Shown here piece after piece: positions 1 to 9,556 of a stretch of DNA of 64,000 nucleotides. The stretch comes from Lysobacter_L cavernae (lineage in GTDB: Bacteria; Pseudomonadota; Gammaproteobacteria; Xanthomonadales; Xanthomonadaceae). Both the position numbers and the translations under genes were made by a program. The stretch covers positions 972,643-1,036,642 of the forward strand of contig NZ_JBHRXK010000001.1 of the NCBI RefSeq assembly GCF_042648505.1, in the 5' to 3' direction. Position 1 is the first letter of the stretch; each line of letters begins with the position of its first letter. The notes beneath the pieces were generated by a model, which saw nothing but the letters and a program-made list of their open reading frames with translations, was not told where the DNA came from and searched no databases.

Positions 1-420
1 GAACGTCTCAACCCCGCGCGCGGCCCGTACACGCTGCAGGCCGCGATTGCCGCCTGCCATGCCCGCGCCGCTACCGCCGAGGACACCGACTGGGCGCGCA
101 TCGCCGGCCTGTATGCCGCCCTCGCCCAGCGGGTGCCCTCGCCGGTCGTCGAACTCAACCGTGCGGTCGCGCTGTCGATGCTGTTTGGCCCGGAGGCTGG
201 CCTGCGACTGGTCGATGCCTTGACCGGCGAGCCGTCGTTGAAGGACTACCACCTGCTGCCGGGCGTGCGCGGCGATCTGCTGCGCAAGCTCGGTCGCTTC
301 GACGAGGCGCGGACAGAGTTCGAGCGCGCCGCCGCGCTGGCCCGCAACGCGCGCGAACGCACGTTGCTGGAGCAGCGTGCGCGCGACTGCGCCGCGCAGG
401 CTCAGGCCGGCACGGCGTGA
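1..420 (+). CDS. ECF-family RNA polymerase sigma factor, C-terminal part (ECF42/DUF6596-like)
   Basis: The gene is cut by the window start; frame 1 is open from base 1 to the TGA at 418-420, giving 139 residues. No sigma-2 or sigma-4 region is in view. What remains is the helical TPR-like extension typical of ECF sigma factors with a DUF6596 tail: motifs such as LNPARGPYTLQAAIAACHA, PSPVVELNRAVALS and YHLLPGVRGDLLRKLGR are characteristic. In ECF42 proteins this tail replaces a separate anti-sigma factor and controls activity; they are usually next to YCII/DGPF genes, which would lie upstream of the window. Its last 19 bases overlap the 3' end of the convergent XRE regulator. Confidence 0.85.
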   Translation, partial: ERLNPARGPYTLQAAIAACHARAATAEDTDWARIAGLYAALAQRVPSPVVELNRAVALSMLFGPEAGLRLVDALTGEPSLKDYHLLPGVRGDLLRKLGRFDEARTEFERAAALARNARERTLLEQRARDCAAQAQAGTA

Positions 421-1256
421 TCGCGTCCTGCGCTGGCTGATCTCGGCGCCATGGGCGCTTCCACGTCCTCGCGTGCCAGTCGCCTGCACAGGTCCGCTGT
501 CGCCTCGTCCACTGGAAAGCAGCACTCGATGTGCAGCTCGTCGATGGTCACGTCGCGCGACGTGCCGAAGGTGGTGAAGGTGGAGAAGAAACCCAGTTCC
601 TGTGCATCGCGACGGAACCGCACCGTCAGCAGCGGCAACGGCGCGGCTCCCAGCTCGCGCGTGCGCCAGCGCGCCGGAACGCCGGGATAGGCGAGCACTT
701 CGTCCAGCAACGCGCGTGATTCCGCGTCGGGCGCGGCCGCGACCGCGCTGTGGAGGTGGCGAAGGATGTCGCCGGCGACTTCCTCCCAGTTCACCACCGC
801 TGCGCGCAGGTCGTCGGGGTCGAAGAAAGGGCGCAACAGGTTCTGGTGCGGGCTGTCGCGACCGCCCAGCACGAAGCGGTTGACCCGCGCGGCGGCGCGA
901 TTGGCCATCAGCACGTCCCAGCGCCGGTTGAGGACGAACGCCGGGTACGGCTCCTGCTGCTCGAGGATGAACTCGACCGCACGCCGGATCTGCGCCAGCT
1001 CCGGCGTGGCCAGTGCCGTCTCCGGGTATTTCGGTGCATAGCCCGCCGCGACGAACAATGCATTGCGCTCACGCAGCGGCATCTCCAGCACATCGGCCAA
1101 ACGGGTCAGCAGCTCGCGGCTGGGCTGCGATTTTCCGGTTTCGACACAGCTCAGGTGCCGCGACGACAGCCCCGCATCGAGCGCGAGATCGAGCTGGCTC
1201 AGGCGCCGCGCCGAGCGCCATTCGCGGAGCAGGGTGCCTACGTGCGCTGCGGACAT
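402..1256 (-). CDS. XRE-type helix-turn-helix regulator with MmyB-like ligand-binding domain
   Basis: A 284-residue regulator. An N-terminal HTH (LLREWRSARRLSQLDLALDAGLS, first ~60 residues, with ETGKSQPSRE after it) is followed by an MmyB-type ligand-binding domain (PAFVLNRRWDVLMAN, HQNLLRPFFDPDD, FSTFTTFGTSRDVT). Such proteins often repress a divergent enzyme gene. Here the divergent neighbour is an exported alpha/beta hydrolase, and two palindromes at 1316-1355 lie between them. The start at 1256 is chosen because the family begins just before HVGTLLREW; an in-frame ATG at 1292 has a better Shine-Dalgarno (AGGCGGA) and would add 12 residues. The ligand is unknown. Confidence 0.9.
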   Translation of the reverse strand: MSAAHVGTLLREWRSARRLSQLDLALDAGLSSRHLSCVETGKSQPSRELLTRLADVLEMPLRERNALFVAAGYAPKYPETALATPELAQIRRAVEFILEQQEPYPAFVLNRRWDVLMANRAAARVNRFVLGGRDSPHQNLLRPFFDPDDLRAAVVNWEEVAGDILRHLHSAVAAAPDAESRALLDEVLAYPGVPARWRTRELGAAPLPLLTVRFRRDAQELGFFSTFTTFGTSRDVTIDELHIECCFPVDEATADLCRRLAREDVEAPMAPRSASAGRDHAVPA

Positions 1257-1315
1257 GGTCGACGACCGGGTCGGGAGAATGGTCCGGAGCATAAGGTTCC
1301 GCCTCGGCGAAAACC

Positions 1316-1355
1316 ATGACCTGCCAAGTCATGACGCCATGACCTCCCAGGTCAT
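1316..1355. promoter_or_regulatory. Tandem 17-bp palindromes, candidate XRE operator
   Basis: Two near-identical palindromes are seen: ATGACCTgccAAGTCAT at 1316-1332 (one mismatch) and ATGACCTcccAGGTCAT at 1339-1355 (perfect). Their starts are 23 bp apart, about two helical turns, so two dimers could bind the same face. They sit between the divergent regulator and hydrolase genes. That they are the operator of the XRE protein is inference from position and symmetry. Confidence 0.7.
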
Positions 1356-1423
1356 TGCCGGCATGCCCTGGCGCGCCAATCATTTGCCCAACAACGGCTC
1401 CCCCCTTTCCAGGAGAGACACAC

Positions 1424-2413
1424 ATGCAGCGCAGGAATTTTCTCGTCATGGCCGCCAGTGCCATCGCCGTGGGCACGATCGGCGGCGGCCTGTCCCGCAT
1501 CGCCGGTGCCACCGCCCCGTCGTTGGCGACGGCCAGCCGCCCGCTGGATGCCGCGGCCTTCCATGCCGCGCGCCGCTTCGCGAAGACCCGCTTCGGCAAC
1601 ATCGCCTACATCGACCGCGGTGCAGGCGACGCCGTGCTGTTCCTGCACGGATTCCCGCTCAACAGTTTCCAGTGGCGCGGCGCCATCGAACGCCTGTCAC
1701 CGTACCGTCGCTGCATCGCGCCCGACTTCATGGGCCTGGGCTACACGCAGGTGGCGCATGGCCAGAGCCTTGCCCCCGAGGCGCAGGTTGCGATGCTGGT
1801 GACCTTGCTCGACCGGCTGTCGATCAAGACCGTCGACCTCATCGCCAACGACAGCGGTGGCCAGGCGGCGCAGCTCTTCGTTGCACGCCATCCCGAGCGG
1901 GTGCGCACGCTGCTGTTGAGCAACTGCGACACCGAGATCAACAGCCCGCCCGCGGCGATGGCGCCGGTCATCGCGCTGGCCAAGCAGAACCAGTGGGTGG
2001 ACCAGTGGATCGCCCCCTGGCAGGCCGATCCGGCGCTCGCGCGTTCGGCGCAGGGCATCGGCGCGATGTGCTATGCCGACCCGGCAAACCCAAGCGACGA
2101 AGCGGTGGCGACCTACTTCACTCCGCTGGTCAGCACACCGCAGCGCAGGGAACTGGCCAATGGCTATGCCGTCGCGCTGGCGCGTAACCCGCTGGTGGGC
2201 ATTGCAGCGGCGCTGAAGCGCAGCAAGGTGCCGACGCGGATCGTCTGGGGCATGGCCGACACCATCTTCGCACCGACCGATGCCGAGCATCTGGACCGCG
2301 CGTTTGGCAATTCGCGCGGCGTGCGTCGCCTGGACGGCAGCAAGCTGTTCTGGCCGGAAGAGCGTCCGGACGTGATTGCCGAAGAAGCGCGGCAGCTGTG
2401 GGGTGTGGCCTGA
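1424..2413 (+). CDS. Tat-exported alpha/beta hydrolase with Asp nucleophile elbow
   Basis: A 329-residue protein starting at the ATG after AGGAGAGA (1411-1418). It opens with RRNFLVMAASAIAV, a twin-arginine motif and hydrophobic core, so export through Tat is likely. The body is an alpha/beta hydrolase: FLHGFPLNSFQWRG gives the oxyanion HG motif and IANDSGGQAAQLF the nucleophile elbow. The elbow reads A-N-D-S-G-G, which puts Asp where lipases have Ser; this is the arrangement of haloalkane dehalogenases and epoxide hydrolases. The conserved GMADTIFAPTDAEHLDRAF near the end fits the acid/His part. The substrate cannot be told. The divergent XRE gene probably regulates it. Confidence 0.85.
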   Translation: MQRRNFLVMAASAIAVGTIGGGLSRIAGATAPSLATASRPLDAAAFHAARRFAKTRFGNIAYIDRGAGDAVLFLHGFPLNSFQWRGAIERLSPYRRCIAPDFMGLGYTQVAHGQSLAPEAQVAMLVTLLDRLSIKTVDLIANDSGGQAAQLFVARHPERVRTLLLSNCDTEINSPPAAMAPVIALAKQNQWVDQWIAPWQADPALARSAQGIGAMCYADPANPSDEAVATYFTPLVSTPQRRELANGYAVALARNPLVGIAAALKRSKVPTRIVWGMADTIFAPTDAEHLDRAFGNSRGVRRLDGSKLFWPEERPDVIAEEARQLWGVA

Positions 2414-2518
2414 GTGCGCAGCGCCGGCACGGCGTCGCGATCGCCAGCATCCGGCAGCCGGTCAATGACTGGGCCTGATTCCAGGCGATCGCGCCGCGCG
2501 GCGTAACAGTCGGGAAAG

Positions 2519-2543
2519 GGTCGGCCCGGCAACCGGGCCGACC
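2519..2543. terminator. Hairpin between convergent genes
   Basis: A perfect 11-bp stem GGTCGGCCCGG with loop CAA lies between the convergent hydrolase and DUF1428 genes. There is no strong T-run on either side, so it may be a weak terminator or just a transcript-end stabiliser. Confidence 0.45.
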
Positions 2544-2554
2544 TCGAGCCTCGT

Positions 2555-2914
2555 TCAGAGCGTGACGATGGGCTTGAAGCCGCCCCAGAACATGCGCTTG
2601 CCGTCGAACGGCAGCTTCTTGGGATCCATCATCGAGGCCAGGCGCGGATCGCTCATCACCTTGGCGTTGATCTTGTCGCGTTGCGCGCGCGACTTGTAGA
2701 CGATCCACGAGAACACCACGACCTCGTCGGGCTTGAGCTTCACCGCCTGCGGAAACGAAGTGACCTTGCCGGGCTGGACATCGTCGGCGACGCACTCGAT
2801 GTATTCGATCGCGCCGTGCTCGCGCCAGACCTTGCCAGCCTTGCGCGCCATGCTGCGGTAGGCCGCGAGGTTTTTCTTGGGGACCGCCAGAACGAAACCG
2901 TCGACGTAACTCAT
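2555..2914 (-). CDS. DUF1428 family protein (copy 1)
   Basis: A 119-residue protein starting MSYVDGFVLAVPKKN, with AGGAGAG 8 bases before the ATG at 2914. The family signature is clear: DEVVVFSWIVYKSRAQRD, DPRLASMMDP and PFDGKRMFWGGFKPIV. DUF1428 proteins are small ferredoxin-like dimeric-alpha/beta-barrel proteins with no established activity. A second member lies at 21519-21884 and keeps the same start and end motifs, but the middle differs: this copy has HGAIEYIECVADDVQPGK, the other GATRVLECWGDDVPEGK. Cytoplasmic; no signal peptide. Confidence 0.9.
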   Translation of the reverse strand: MSYVDGFVLAVPKKNLAAYRSMARKAGKVWREHGAIEYIECVADDVQPGKVTSFPQAVKLKPDEVVVFSWIVYKSRAQRDKINAKVMSDPRLASMMDPKKLPFDGKRMFWGGFKPIVTL

Positions 2915-3360
2915 GGGACTCTCCTGCGTTGGGGTTTGCAAAAGTGCGTACCGGTAGAACGGATGGCTGCGCCGCGGTGGCAACGCCGCATCCTGCAACA
3001 GTCGGCGTCAGCGCAGCGGCAAGGCCGCGTTGTGCGCGACCGCGTTCACTGCGCCTGCGTCGTCTAGACCTGAATGCGCAAGGTCATGTTCATGTCGAAG
3101 CCGAAGTCCTTGCCGGCATCGATGCCACTGGCCACGAGTACGGCCGTCAGCGGCGGCGTGGACGCAGTGTGTTGCGATGCGGCGGGAGATCGCGAAGGGC
3201 ATGGCGGGTTCCTGGGTGGCGGTGGACGCGGGGAGCCAATCGGCGATGACGTCGGATTGCGGCCCTTATGAACCTGACGAACAGGGGCCGGCCAGATCGA
3301 CATGCCGTCGACGGACCAAACGCATGCTGCGAGGACTGGCTCCGCCGCGACGGCGGGGCG
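2915..3360. other. 446-bp spacer without a supported gene
   Basis: No convincing gene. On the minus strand 3064-3160 reads as LTAVLVASGIDAGKDFGFD followed by MNMTLRIQV and a stop, which has a protein-like composition, but the sequence upstream in that frame is Pro/Ser/Arg-rich shadow. It could be the worn 3' end of a lost gene; I cannot name a family. Confidence 0.4.
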
Positions 3361-4017
3361 TTATGCCCTGCCCCGGCCAAGCATTCGATCCACCCCGACC
3401 AGCACCGCGCCGACCGCCACAAACACGCCCAGCACCACCACGGCGTTGCCTATCACCACGCCCCAGCCGTGCTGGTCGACATCGAGGAAGGGGTACGGGT
3501 ACTCGTGGACGACGGCCCCGCGCAGGAACACCCACAGCACGTAACCGGCCGGAAACAGCAGCCAGGCCGGCAGGTCGCGCCAGGCCAGGCGACCGTGCGG
3601 CGCCACCAGTGCCCACCAGGACAGATACAGCAGCGGTGTCGCGTAGTGCAGCCCGCAGTCAGCCCACCACTGCAGGCCTTGCGGGTGCCAGAGATGGCGC
3701 AGCACCGTGACGTACACCAGACCGGTCACGCCGATGTACAACGCGACCGCCGCCTGCACCCGCGGCTGACTGAGCTGGCCGTCGCCGTGCCCGCGCAACG
3801 CGGCACGGCCGGCGGCCGCGACCACCAGCAGGTTGCTGAGTACGGTGAAGAAACTGAAGTAGCGCACCGTCGCGAAGCCCGGTCCGACCGTGTCGAGGGT
3901 GGCCCGGATCAGCAGCAGGTACTGCAGCGCCAAGGCGGCCAGGGCCACTGCGACCACCAGCAGGGCACCGGCACGGCCGGGCCAGCGGATCGAAGGAGTC
4001 GACTGGATGGCGGGCAT
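3361..4017 (-). CDS. Pr6Pr family integral membrane protein
   Basis: A 218-residue polytopic protein with about six hydrophobic segments (for example ALLVVAVALAALALQYLLL, AAVALYIGVTGLVYVTVL, GVVIGNAVVVLGVFVAVGAV). The motifs FSFFTVLSNLLV, LHYATPLLYLSWW and YPYPFLDVDQHGWG match the Pr6Pr (FAR-17a/AIG1-like) membrane family, in which a Thr and a His in the membrane are proposed catalytic residues of lipid hydrolases. The bacterial function is unknown. The start at 4017 is the first Met before the hydrophobic N-terminus. Confidence 0.8.
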   Translation of the reverse strand: MPAIQSTPSIRWPGRAGALLVVAVALAALALQYLLLIRATLDTVGPGFATVRYFSFFTVLSNLLVVAAAGRAALRGHGDGQLSQPRVQAAVALYIGVTGLVYVTVLRHLWHPQGLQWWADCGLHYATPLLYLSWWALVAPHGRLAWRDLPAWLLFPAGYVLWVFLRGAVVHEYPYPFLDVDQHGWGVVIGNAVVVLGVFVAVGAVLVGVDRMLGRGRA

Positions 4018-4123
4018 GCCGGGATCCTGTGCGCAACGGATCGAGCTTGGCACGGCCCACACGGGAGCGCATCCATCGGCGACTGCGGCGAGAATAGCGG
4101 TACCCCATCACTGCCCGGCCGCA

Positions 4124-5065
4124 ATGACCCCGAACCGCAAGGCGCAACTGCAAATCCACTTCTGCGTGCTGCTGTGGGGCTTCACGGCGATCTTCGGCAA
4201 GCTGATCACCCTGCCGGCGCTGCCGCTGGTGTGGTGGCGCATGCTGCTGGTGGTCGCTGCGCTGGCGCTGGTGCCGCGCGTGTGGCGCGGGCTGCGCGCG
4301 ATGTCGCCGCGGCTGATGCTGGCCTACGCCGGCATCGGCGCGCTGGTCGCGTTGCACTGGCTGACCTTCTACGGCGCGATCAAGCTGTCCAATGCGTCGG
4401 TCGGCGCGACCTGCATCGCGCTGGGCACGGTGTTCGTGGCGATGATCGAGCCGTGGCTGACACGCACGCGCTTTTCCAAGCGCGAGCTGGCGCTGGGGCT
4501 GATGGTGCTGCCGGGCGTGGTGATGGTGGTCGGCGGCGTGCCGGTGTCGATGCGCGTCGGCATCGCGGTCGGCGCGGTGTCGGCGTTGCTGGTGGCGGTG
4601 TTCGGCTCGCTCAACAAGCGCCTGGTCGAGCACGGCGACCCGCTCACCGTGACCGCGCTGGAGCTCGGTGCCGGCGTCCTCACCCTGACCTTGCTAGCGC
4701 CGGTCATGCCGCTGCTGTTCCCTGCCTTCGCCGGCCCGCTGCTGGTGCTGCCGAGCGACCACGACGCGGTCCTGCTGCTGGTGCTGGCCCTGGCCTGCAC
4801 GTTGCTGCCGTTCGCGCTGTCGCTGGTCGCGCTGCGGCACATGAGCGCGTTCGCGCAGCAACTGGCGGTCAACCTGGAGCCGGTCTATGCGATCGTGCTG
4901 GCGGCGCTGCTGCTGGGCGAGCAGCGCGAACTGACGCCGCTGTTCTATGTCGGTGTGGTGGTCATCCTGGCGGCCGTGTTCATCCATCCGTTGCTGGGCA
5001 CGCCGCGGCCGCTGCAGCATCCGGAAGTGCTCGGCACCTCCGAAGCCAAGGGCGTTGCCGAATGA
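4124..5065 (+). CDS. EamA/DMT family transporter
   Basis: A 313-residue drug/metabolite-type transporter with ten predicted membrane segments built as two EamA repeats. The first repeat begins FCVLLWGFTAIFGKL and carries ALHWLTFYGAIKLSNAS; the second ends AQQLAVNLEPVYAIVLAALLLGEQ, the usual EamA hallmark. Inner membrane exporter or permease of small metabolites; the substrate is unknown. The start at 4124 is placed by the family N-terminus because no strong Shine-Dalgarno is seen. It is divergent from the Pr6Pr gene and 75 bp upstream of the gspA-like gene. Confidence 0.88.
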   Translation: MTPNRKAQLQIHFCVLLWGFTAIFGKLITLPALPLVWWRMLLVVAALALVPRVWRGLRAMSPRLMLAYAGIGALVALHWLTFYGAIKLSNASVGATCIALGTVFVAMIEPWLTRTRFSKRELALGLMVLPGVVMVVGGVPVSMRVGIAVGAVSALLVAVFGSLNKRLVEHGDPLTVTALELGAGVLTLTLLAPVMPLLFPAFAGPLLVLPSDHDAVLLLVLALACTLLPFALSLVALRHMSAFAQQLAVNLEPVYAIVLAALLLGEQRELTPLFYVGVVVILAAVFIHPLLGTPRPLQHPEVLGTSEAKGVAE

Positions 5066-5140
5066 TCGCCAGTGCGTCGCGCATCGCGCCGGCGTGCCGA
5101 TTCGTGGCAGGCTAGCGCCCTCACCTCCACCAGGCCGCGC

Positions 5141-6757
5141 ATGTACCTCGAGCACTACGGCATCAAAGAGCCGCCGTTCTCGATCACGCCGGACCCGCGC
5201 TTCGTTTTCCTCAGCGAGCGCCACCGGGATGCACTCGCGCACCTGCTGTTCGGCATCGGCCAGGGCGGCGGCGGCGGCTTCGTCCAGCTTACCGGCGAGG
5301 TCGGCACCGGCAAGACCACGCTGTGCCGGCTGCTGCTGGAGCAGGTGCCGGAGAACACCCGCGTCGCACTGGTGCTGAACCCGCGCCTGACCCCGGCCGA
5401 GCTGCTGGAGACCCTCTGCGAGGAACTGCACCTCGATCCGGCGAACGCACGCGGCAGCCTCAAGGCCCTGGTCGACCGGCTCAATACCTATCTGCTCGAC
5501 GCCTACGCGCAAGGGCTGCGCGTGGTGCTGATCGTCGACGAGGCGCAGAACCTGTCGATGGAAGCGCTGGAGCAGGTGCGGCTGCTGACCAACCTGGAAA
5601 CGCCGACGCAGAAGCTGCTGCAGATCGTGCTGCTGGGCCAGCCGGAGTTGCGCGACCTGCTGGCGCGCGCCGACATGCGCCAGCTCGCGCAGCGCATCAC
5701 CGCACGCTACCACCTGACCCCGCTCGACGCCGCCGAGACCGGCGAGTACCTGCGCCACCGCCACCGTGTCGCCGGCGGCACGCACTTCCCGTTCACCGCC
5801 GCGGCGGTCGCGCGCATCCACCGCCATGCCGGCGGCGTGCCGCGGCTGATCAACATCATCGCCGAGCGCACCCTGCTGGCCGGCTACGTCCACGACCAGT
5901 CCATGCTGGATGCGCGCTGGGTCGACCGTGCAGCCCGCGAGGCCTTGCCCGAGCGGCCACGCCGGCTGACGCCGCTGCGCATCGTCGGCCTGGCCGGTGC
6001 GGCGCTGGCGCTCGTTGTCGCGGTGGCCTGGTGGTGGCCGCGCACGGCGACGCTGCCGGCGGCGAGCGCGGCTTCCGCCGTCAAACCGGCCGTCTCGACG
6101 CCAGCGCCGCCACCCGCAACCGCGGCGGCGGCCGCCCTCGACGCCGAGGCCCTTGCCCAACGCATTGCCACCGCGTCCTCCTCGCTGCAACCGGCCTGGC
6201 AGCGGTTGCTGTCACTGTGGCAACTGCCCACCGCCAGCGGCGACGTCAATGCCGCTTCGGCGTGCCCGCCGGTGCTGGCGCCGGGCGTCTATTGCCTGCG
6301 TGCCCGCGCCCGCCTGGACACGCTGGTCGCGCTCGGTCGACCGGTCGCGCTGCGCCTGCGCGAGGGCGCGCACACCGCCTGGGCCGTGCTCGAAGGCGCC
6401 GACGCAGTGAATCTGCGCCTGCAGCTGGACAACAGCAGCCTTGACGTCGAGCGGTTGGCGCTGGAGCGGCATTGGGACGGCGAGTACGCCGCCCTGTGGC
6501 GCGCCCCTGCCTTCCTCGCCGAGCCGCCACGCGCCGATACCCGCGGTGCAGCGGTCGACTGGGTGCAGGCGCGACTGCAGCCGCGCTACCTGCCGGCGCA
6601 GGCCGGCCCGGCCGTGTTCGACGCCGGCATGCGCGAGGGCGTGCGTCGTTTCCAGCGCGCGCGCGGCATAGCCAGCGACGGCGTGATCGGCCCCGAAACC
6701 CTGATGGCGCTCGCGGCCAACGACGACGGCCCGCGCTTGCAGCGGGAACGGGAGTGA
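5141..6757 (+). CDS. ExeA/GspA-type AAA ATPase with peptidoglycan-binding domain
   Basis: A 538-residue protein. Order of parts: start MYLEHYGIKEPPFSITPDPR as in all ExeA proteins, Walker A GEVGTGKTT at about residues 53-60, Walker B VVLIVDEAQ at about 128-136, one membrane span near 281-301 (WWWP end), an Ala/Pro linker, and a C-terminal PG_binding_1 domain (FQRARGIASDGVIGPETLMAL). ExeA/GspA uses ATP and peptidoglycan binding to help the type II secretin pass the cell wall. Only four bases separate it from gspB, so the two form an operon. No other type II secretion gene is in the window. Confidence 0.93.
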   Translation: MYLEHYGIKEPPFSITPDPRFVFLSERHRDALAHLLFGIGQGGGGGFVQLTGEVGTGKTTLCRLLLEQVPENTRVALVLNPRLTPAELLETLCEELHLDPANARGSLKALVDRLNTYLLDAYAQGLRVVLIVDEAQNLSMEALEQVRLLTNLETPTQKLLQIVLLGQPELRDLLARADMRQLAQRITARYHLTPLDAAETGEYLRHRHRVAGGTHFPFTAAAVARIHRHAGGVPRLINIIAERTLLAGYVHDQSMLDARWVDRAAREALPERPRRLTPLRIVGLAGAALALVVAVAWWWPRTATLPAASAASAVKPAVSTPAPPPATAAAAALDAEALAQRIATASSSLQPAWQRLLSLWQLPTASGDVNAASACPPVLAPGVYCLRARARLDTLVALGRPVALRLREGAHTAWAVLEGADAVNLRLQLDNSSLDVERLALERHWDGEYAALWRAPAFLAEPPRADTRGAAVDWVQARLQPRYLPAQAGPAVFDAGMREGVRRFQRARGIASDGVIGPETLMALAANDDGPRLQRERE

Positions 6758-6761
6758 GCCG

Positions 6762-7541
6762 ATGTCGCTGATCCTCGACGCCCTGCGCAAATCCGAAGCC
6801 GAGCGCCGCCGCGGCCAGGCCCCGGGCCTGTATGCCGAGCTGCCGCCGCTGGTGCCGGCGCCACCGCCGGCCCCGGCACGCCGGCTGTGGTGGTTGCTTG
6901 GCGTGGCCGCCGCGCTGGCGGCGACCGCCTGGCTGATGCGCGACCACTGGAGTGCGCCACCGGCGGCACGGGTGGCGACTGGGCACGTCGCCACGGCCGC
7001 CGCGACCGCGCCGCAGAGCCCACGCGCCATCGCGACGGAAACTCCTCCACCCGCGCCGGTGGCGATTGCGACGCCCGCTCCTGCTGCACCACCGCCGGCC
7101 ACCGCCGTCGTTGGCGCAACGACCGCGCCACCGGTGCTGCCCCCCACACTGGCACCCGCGCCGCTGGCCGAACGCGCCCCGCCCCGCCCCGCCCTTGCCG
7201 ACGCCATCGACAGCTCGCCTGCCGCCACCGCCGGCACACCCCCCGCCGAGCCGCTGCCCGCACCGTCGCACGAACCGCCGTCACCCGCAGCGCCGGAACC
7301 GCGCACGGCCGGGGACCCGCTGCGGCTGGCCGACCTGTCCGCCAGCCAGCGCGAGCAGCTGCCGCCGCTGAAGGTCAGCATGCACATGTGGGGCCCGGCA
7401 CCGGCACAGCGCTTCGCCATCATCGACGGCGCCCGCGTCGGCGAGGGTGCCCGCGTCGGCGAGGCCGTCGTCGACGAGATCACCCGCGACGGCGTGGTGC
7501 TGAGCTGGCACGGCCAGCGCGTGGCATTGCCGATCCGCTGA
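6762..7541 (+). CDS. gspB: General secretion pathway protein GspB
   Basis: A 259-residue bitopic protein. It starts MSLILDALRKSEAERRRGQ, the diagnostic N-terminus of GspB, then has a membrane span near residues 43-60 (LWWLLGVAAALAATAWLM), a long Pro/Ala periplasmic linker, and the GspB domain at the end (LKVSMHMWGPAPAQRFAIID to the C-terminus). It partners with the ATPase encoded just upstream to place the type II secretin. Highly Pro/Ala-biased linker composition is normal for the family. Confidence 0.93.
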   Translation: MSLILDALRKSEAERRRGQAPGLYAELPPLVPAPPPAPARRLWWLLGVAAALAATAWLMRDHWSAPPAARVATGHVATAAATAPQSPRAIATETPPPAPVAIATPAPAAPPPATAVVGATTAPPVLPPTLAPAPLAERAPPRPALADAIDSSPAATAGTPPAEPLPAPSHEPPSPAAPEPRTAGDPLRLADLSASQREQLPPLKVSMHMWGPAPAQRFAIIDGARVGEGARVGEAVVDEITRDGVVLSWHGQRVALPIR

Positions 7542-7621
7542 GCACCCCCATCCCGCCCGCAGTTGCGCGCAGGCCGCTGCGGGCGTGACTATCTCCGGGT
7601 CTTCCACCCAGGGGTTCGGCC

Positions 7622-8017
7622 ATGAACAGCAGCACCCAGCAAGACACCGGCAAGCTGATCCTGCGCATCGCGCTCGGCACGCTGATCTTCCTGCACGGCA
7701 TCACCAAGCTCGAAGGCGGCCTCGACGGCATCATCCAGATGGTCGAGACACAGGGCTTCCCCGGCATCTTCGGCTACGGCGTGCTGATCGGCGAAGTGCT
7801 GGCGCCGCTGCTGGTCCTCACCGGTTTCTTCGCGCGCATCGGCGGCGTGCTGATCGCGATCAACATGCTGTTCGCGCTGTATCTGGTGCACCAGGGCGAC
7901 ATCGGCCGCCTCAACGAGACCGGTGGCTGGGCCATCGAACTGCAGGTGATGTTCCTGGCCACCGCGGTCGCGGTCGCCCTGCTGGGGCCGGGCAAGTACG
8001 CCTTCAACCAGCGCTGA
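7622..8017 (+). CDS. DoxX family membrane protein
   Basis: A 131-residue protein with four membrane helices. The N-terminal KLILRIALGTLIFLHGITKL, and GYGVLIGEVLAPLLVLTGFF further on, are typical of DoxX/SURF4-like proteins. Members have been linked to thiosulfate:quinone oxidoreductase subunits and to redox or envelope stress, but most, like this one, have no known reaction. It stands alone; a palindromic repeat follows it and separates it from convergent dbpA. Confidence 0.88.
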   Translation: MNSSTQQDTGKLILRIALGTLIFLHGITKLEGGLDGIIQMVETQGFPGIFGYGVLIGEVLAPLLVLTGFFARIGGVLIAINMLFALYLVHQGDIGRLNETGGWAIELQVMFLATAVAVALLGPGKYAFNQR

Positions 8018-8020
8018 GTG

Positions 8021-8065
8021 CCCCTCTCCCGGCCTTCGGCCACCCTCTCCCACCAGGGGAGAGGG
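8021..8065. repeat. CCCTCTCC-type palindromic repeat
   Basis: CCCCTCTCCC at 8021-8030, CCCTCTCCC at 8043-8051 and GGGGAGAGGG at 8056-8065 form a GC-rich hairpin between the convergent doxX-like and dbpA genes. The same CCCCTCTCCC/GGGAGAGGGG pairing occurs at 12733-12756. It can also act as a transcript end. Confidence 0.6.
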
Positions 8066-8069
8066 ACGG

Positions 8070-9458
<1,389 letters not shown>

Positions 9459-9556
9459 GCGCCATGATCGCAGCAATCGTCCGAGTGCGGGCTCGACGGG
9501 CCCGATTCGCTATCCTGCGGCCATCGGCTGACCGGCCCGCCAGGACGCGCACAGGC

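Noticed and set aside
3064..3303. A minus-strand 79-codon open frame ending DFGFD-MNMTLRIQV
   Set aside because: Only the last ~30 residues look protein-like and the rest is Pro/Ser/Arg-rich; no family and no start signal. Mentioned as a possible remnant only.
5141..7541. Complete type II secretion locus
   Set aside because: Only the GspA-like ATPase and GspB are present; no secretin, pseudopilin or GspE/F gene follows.
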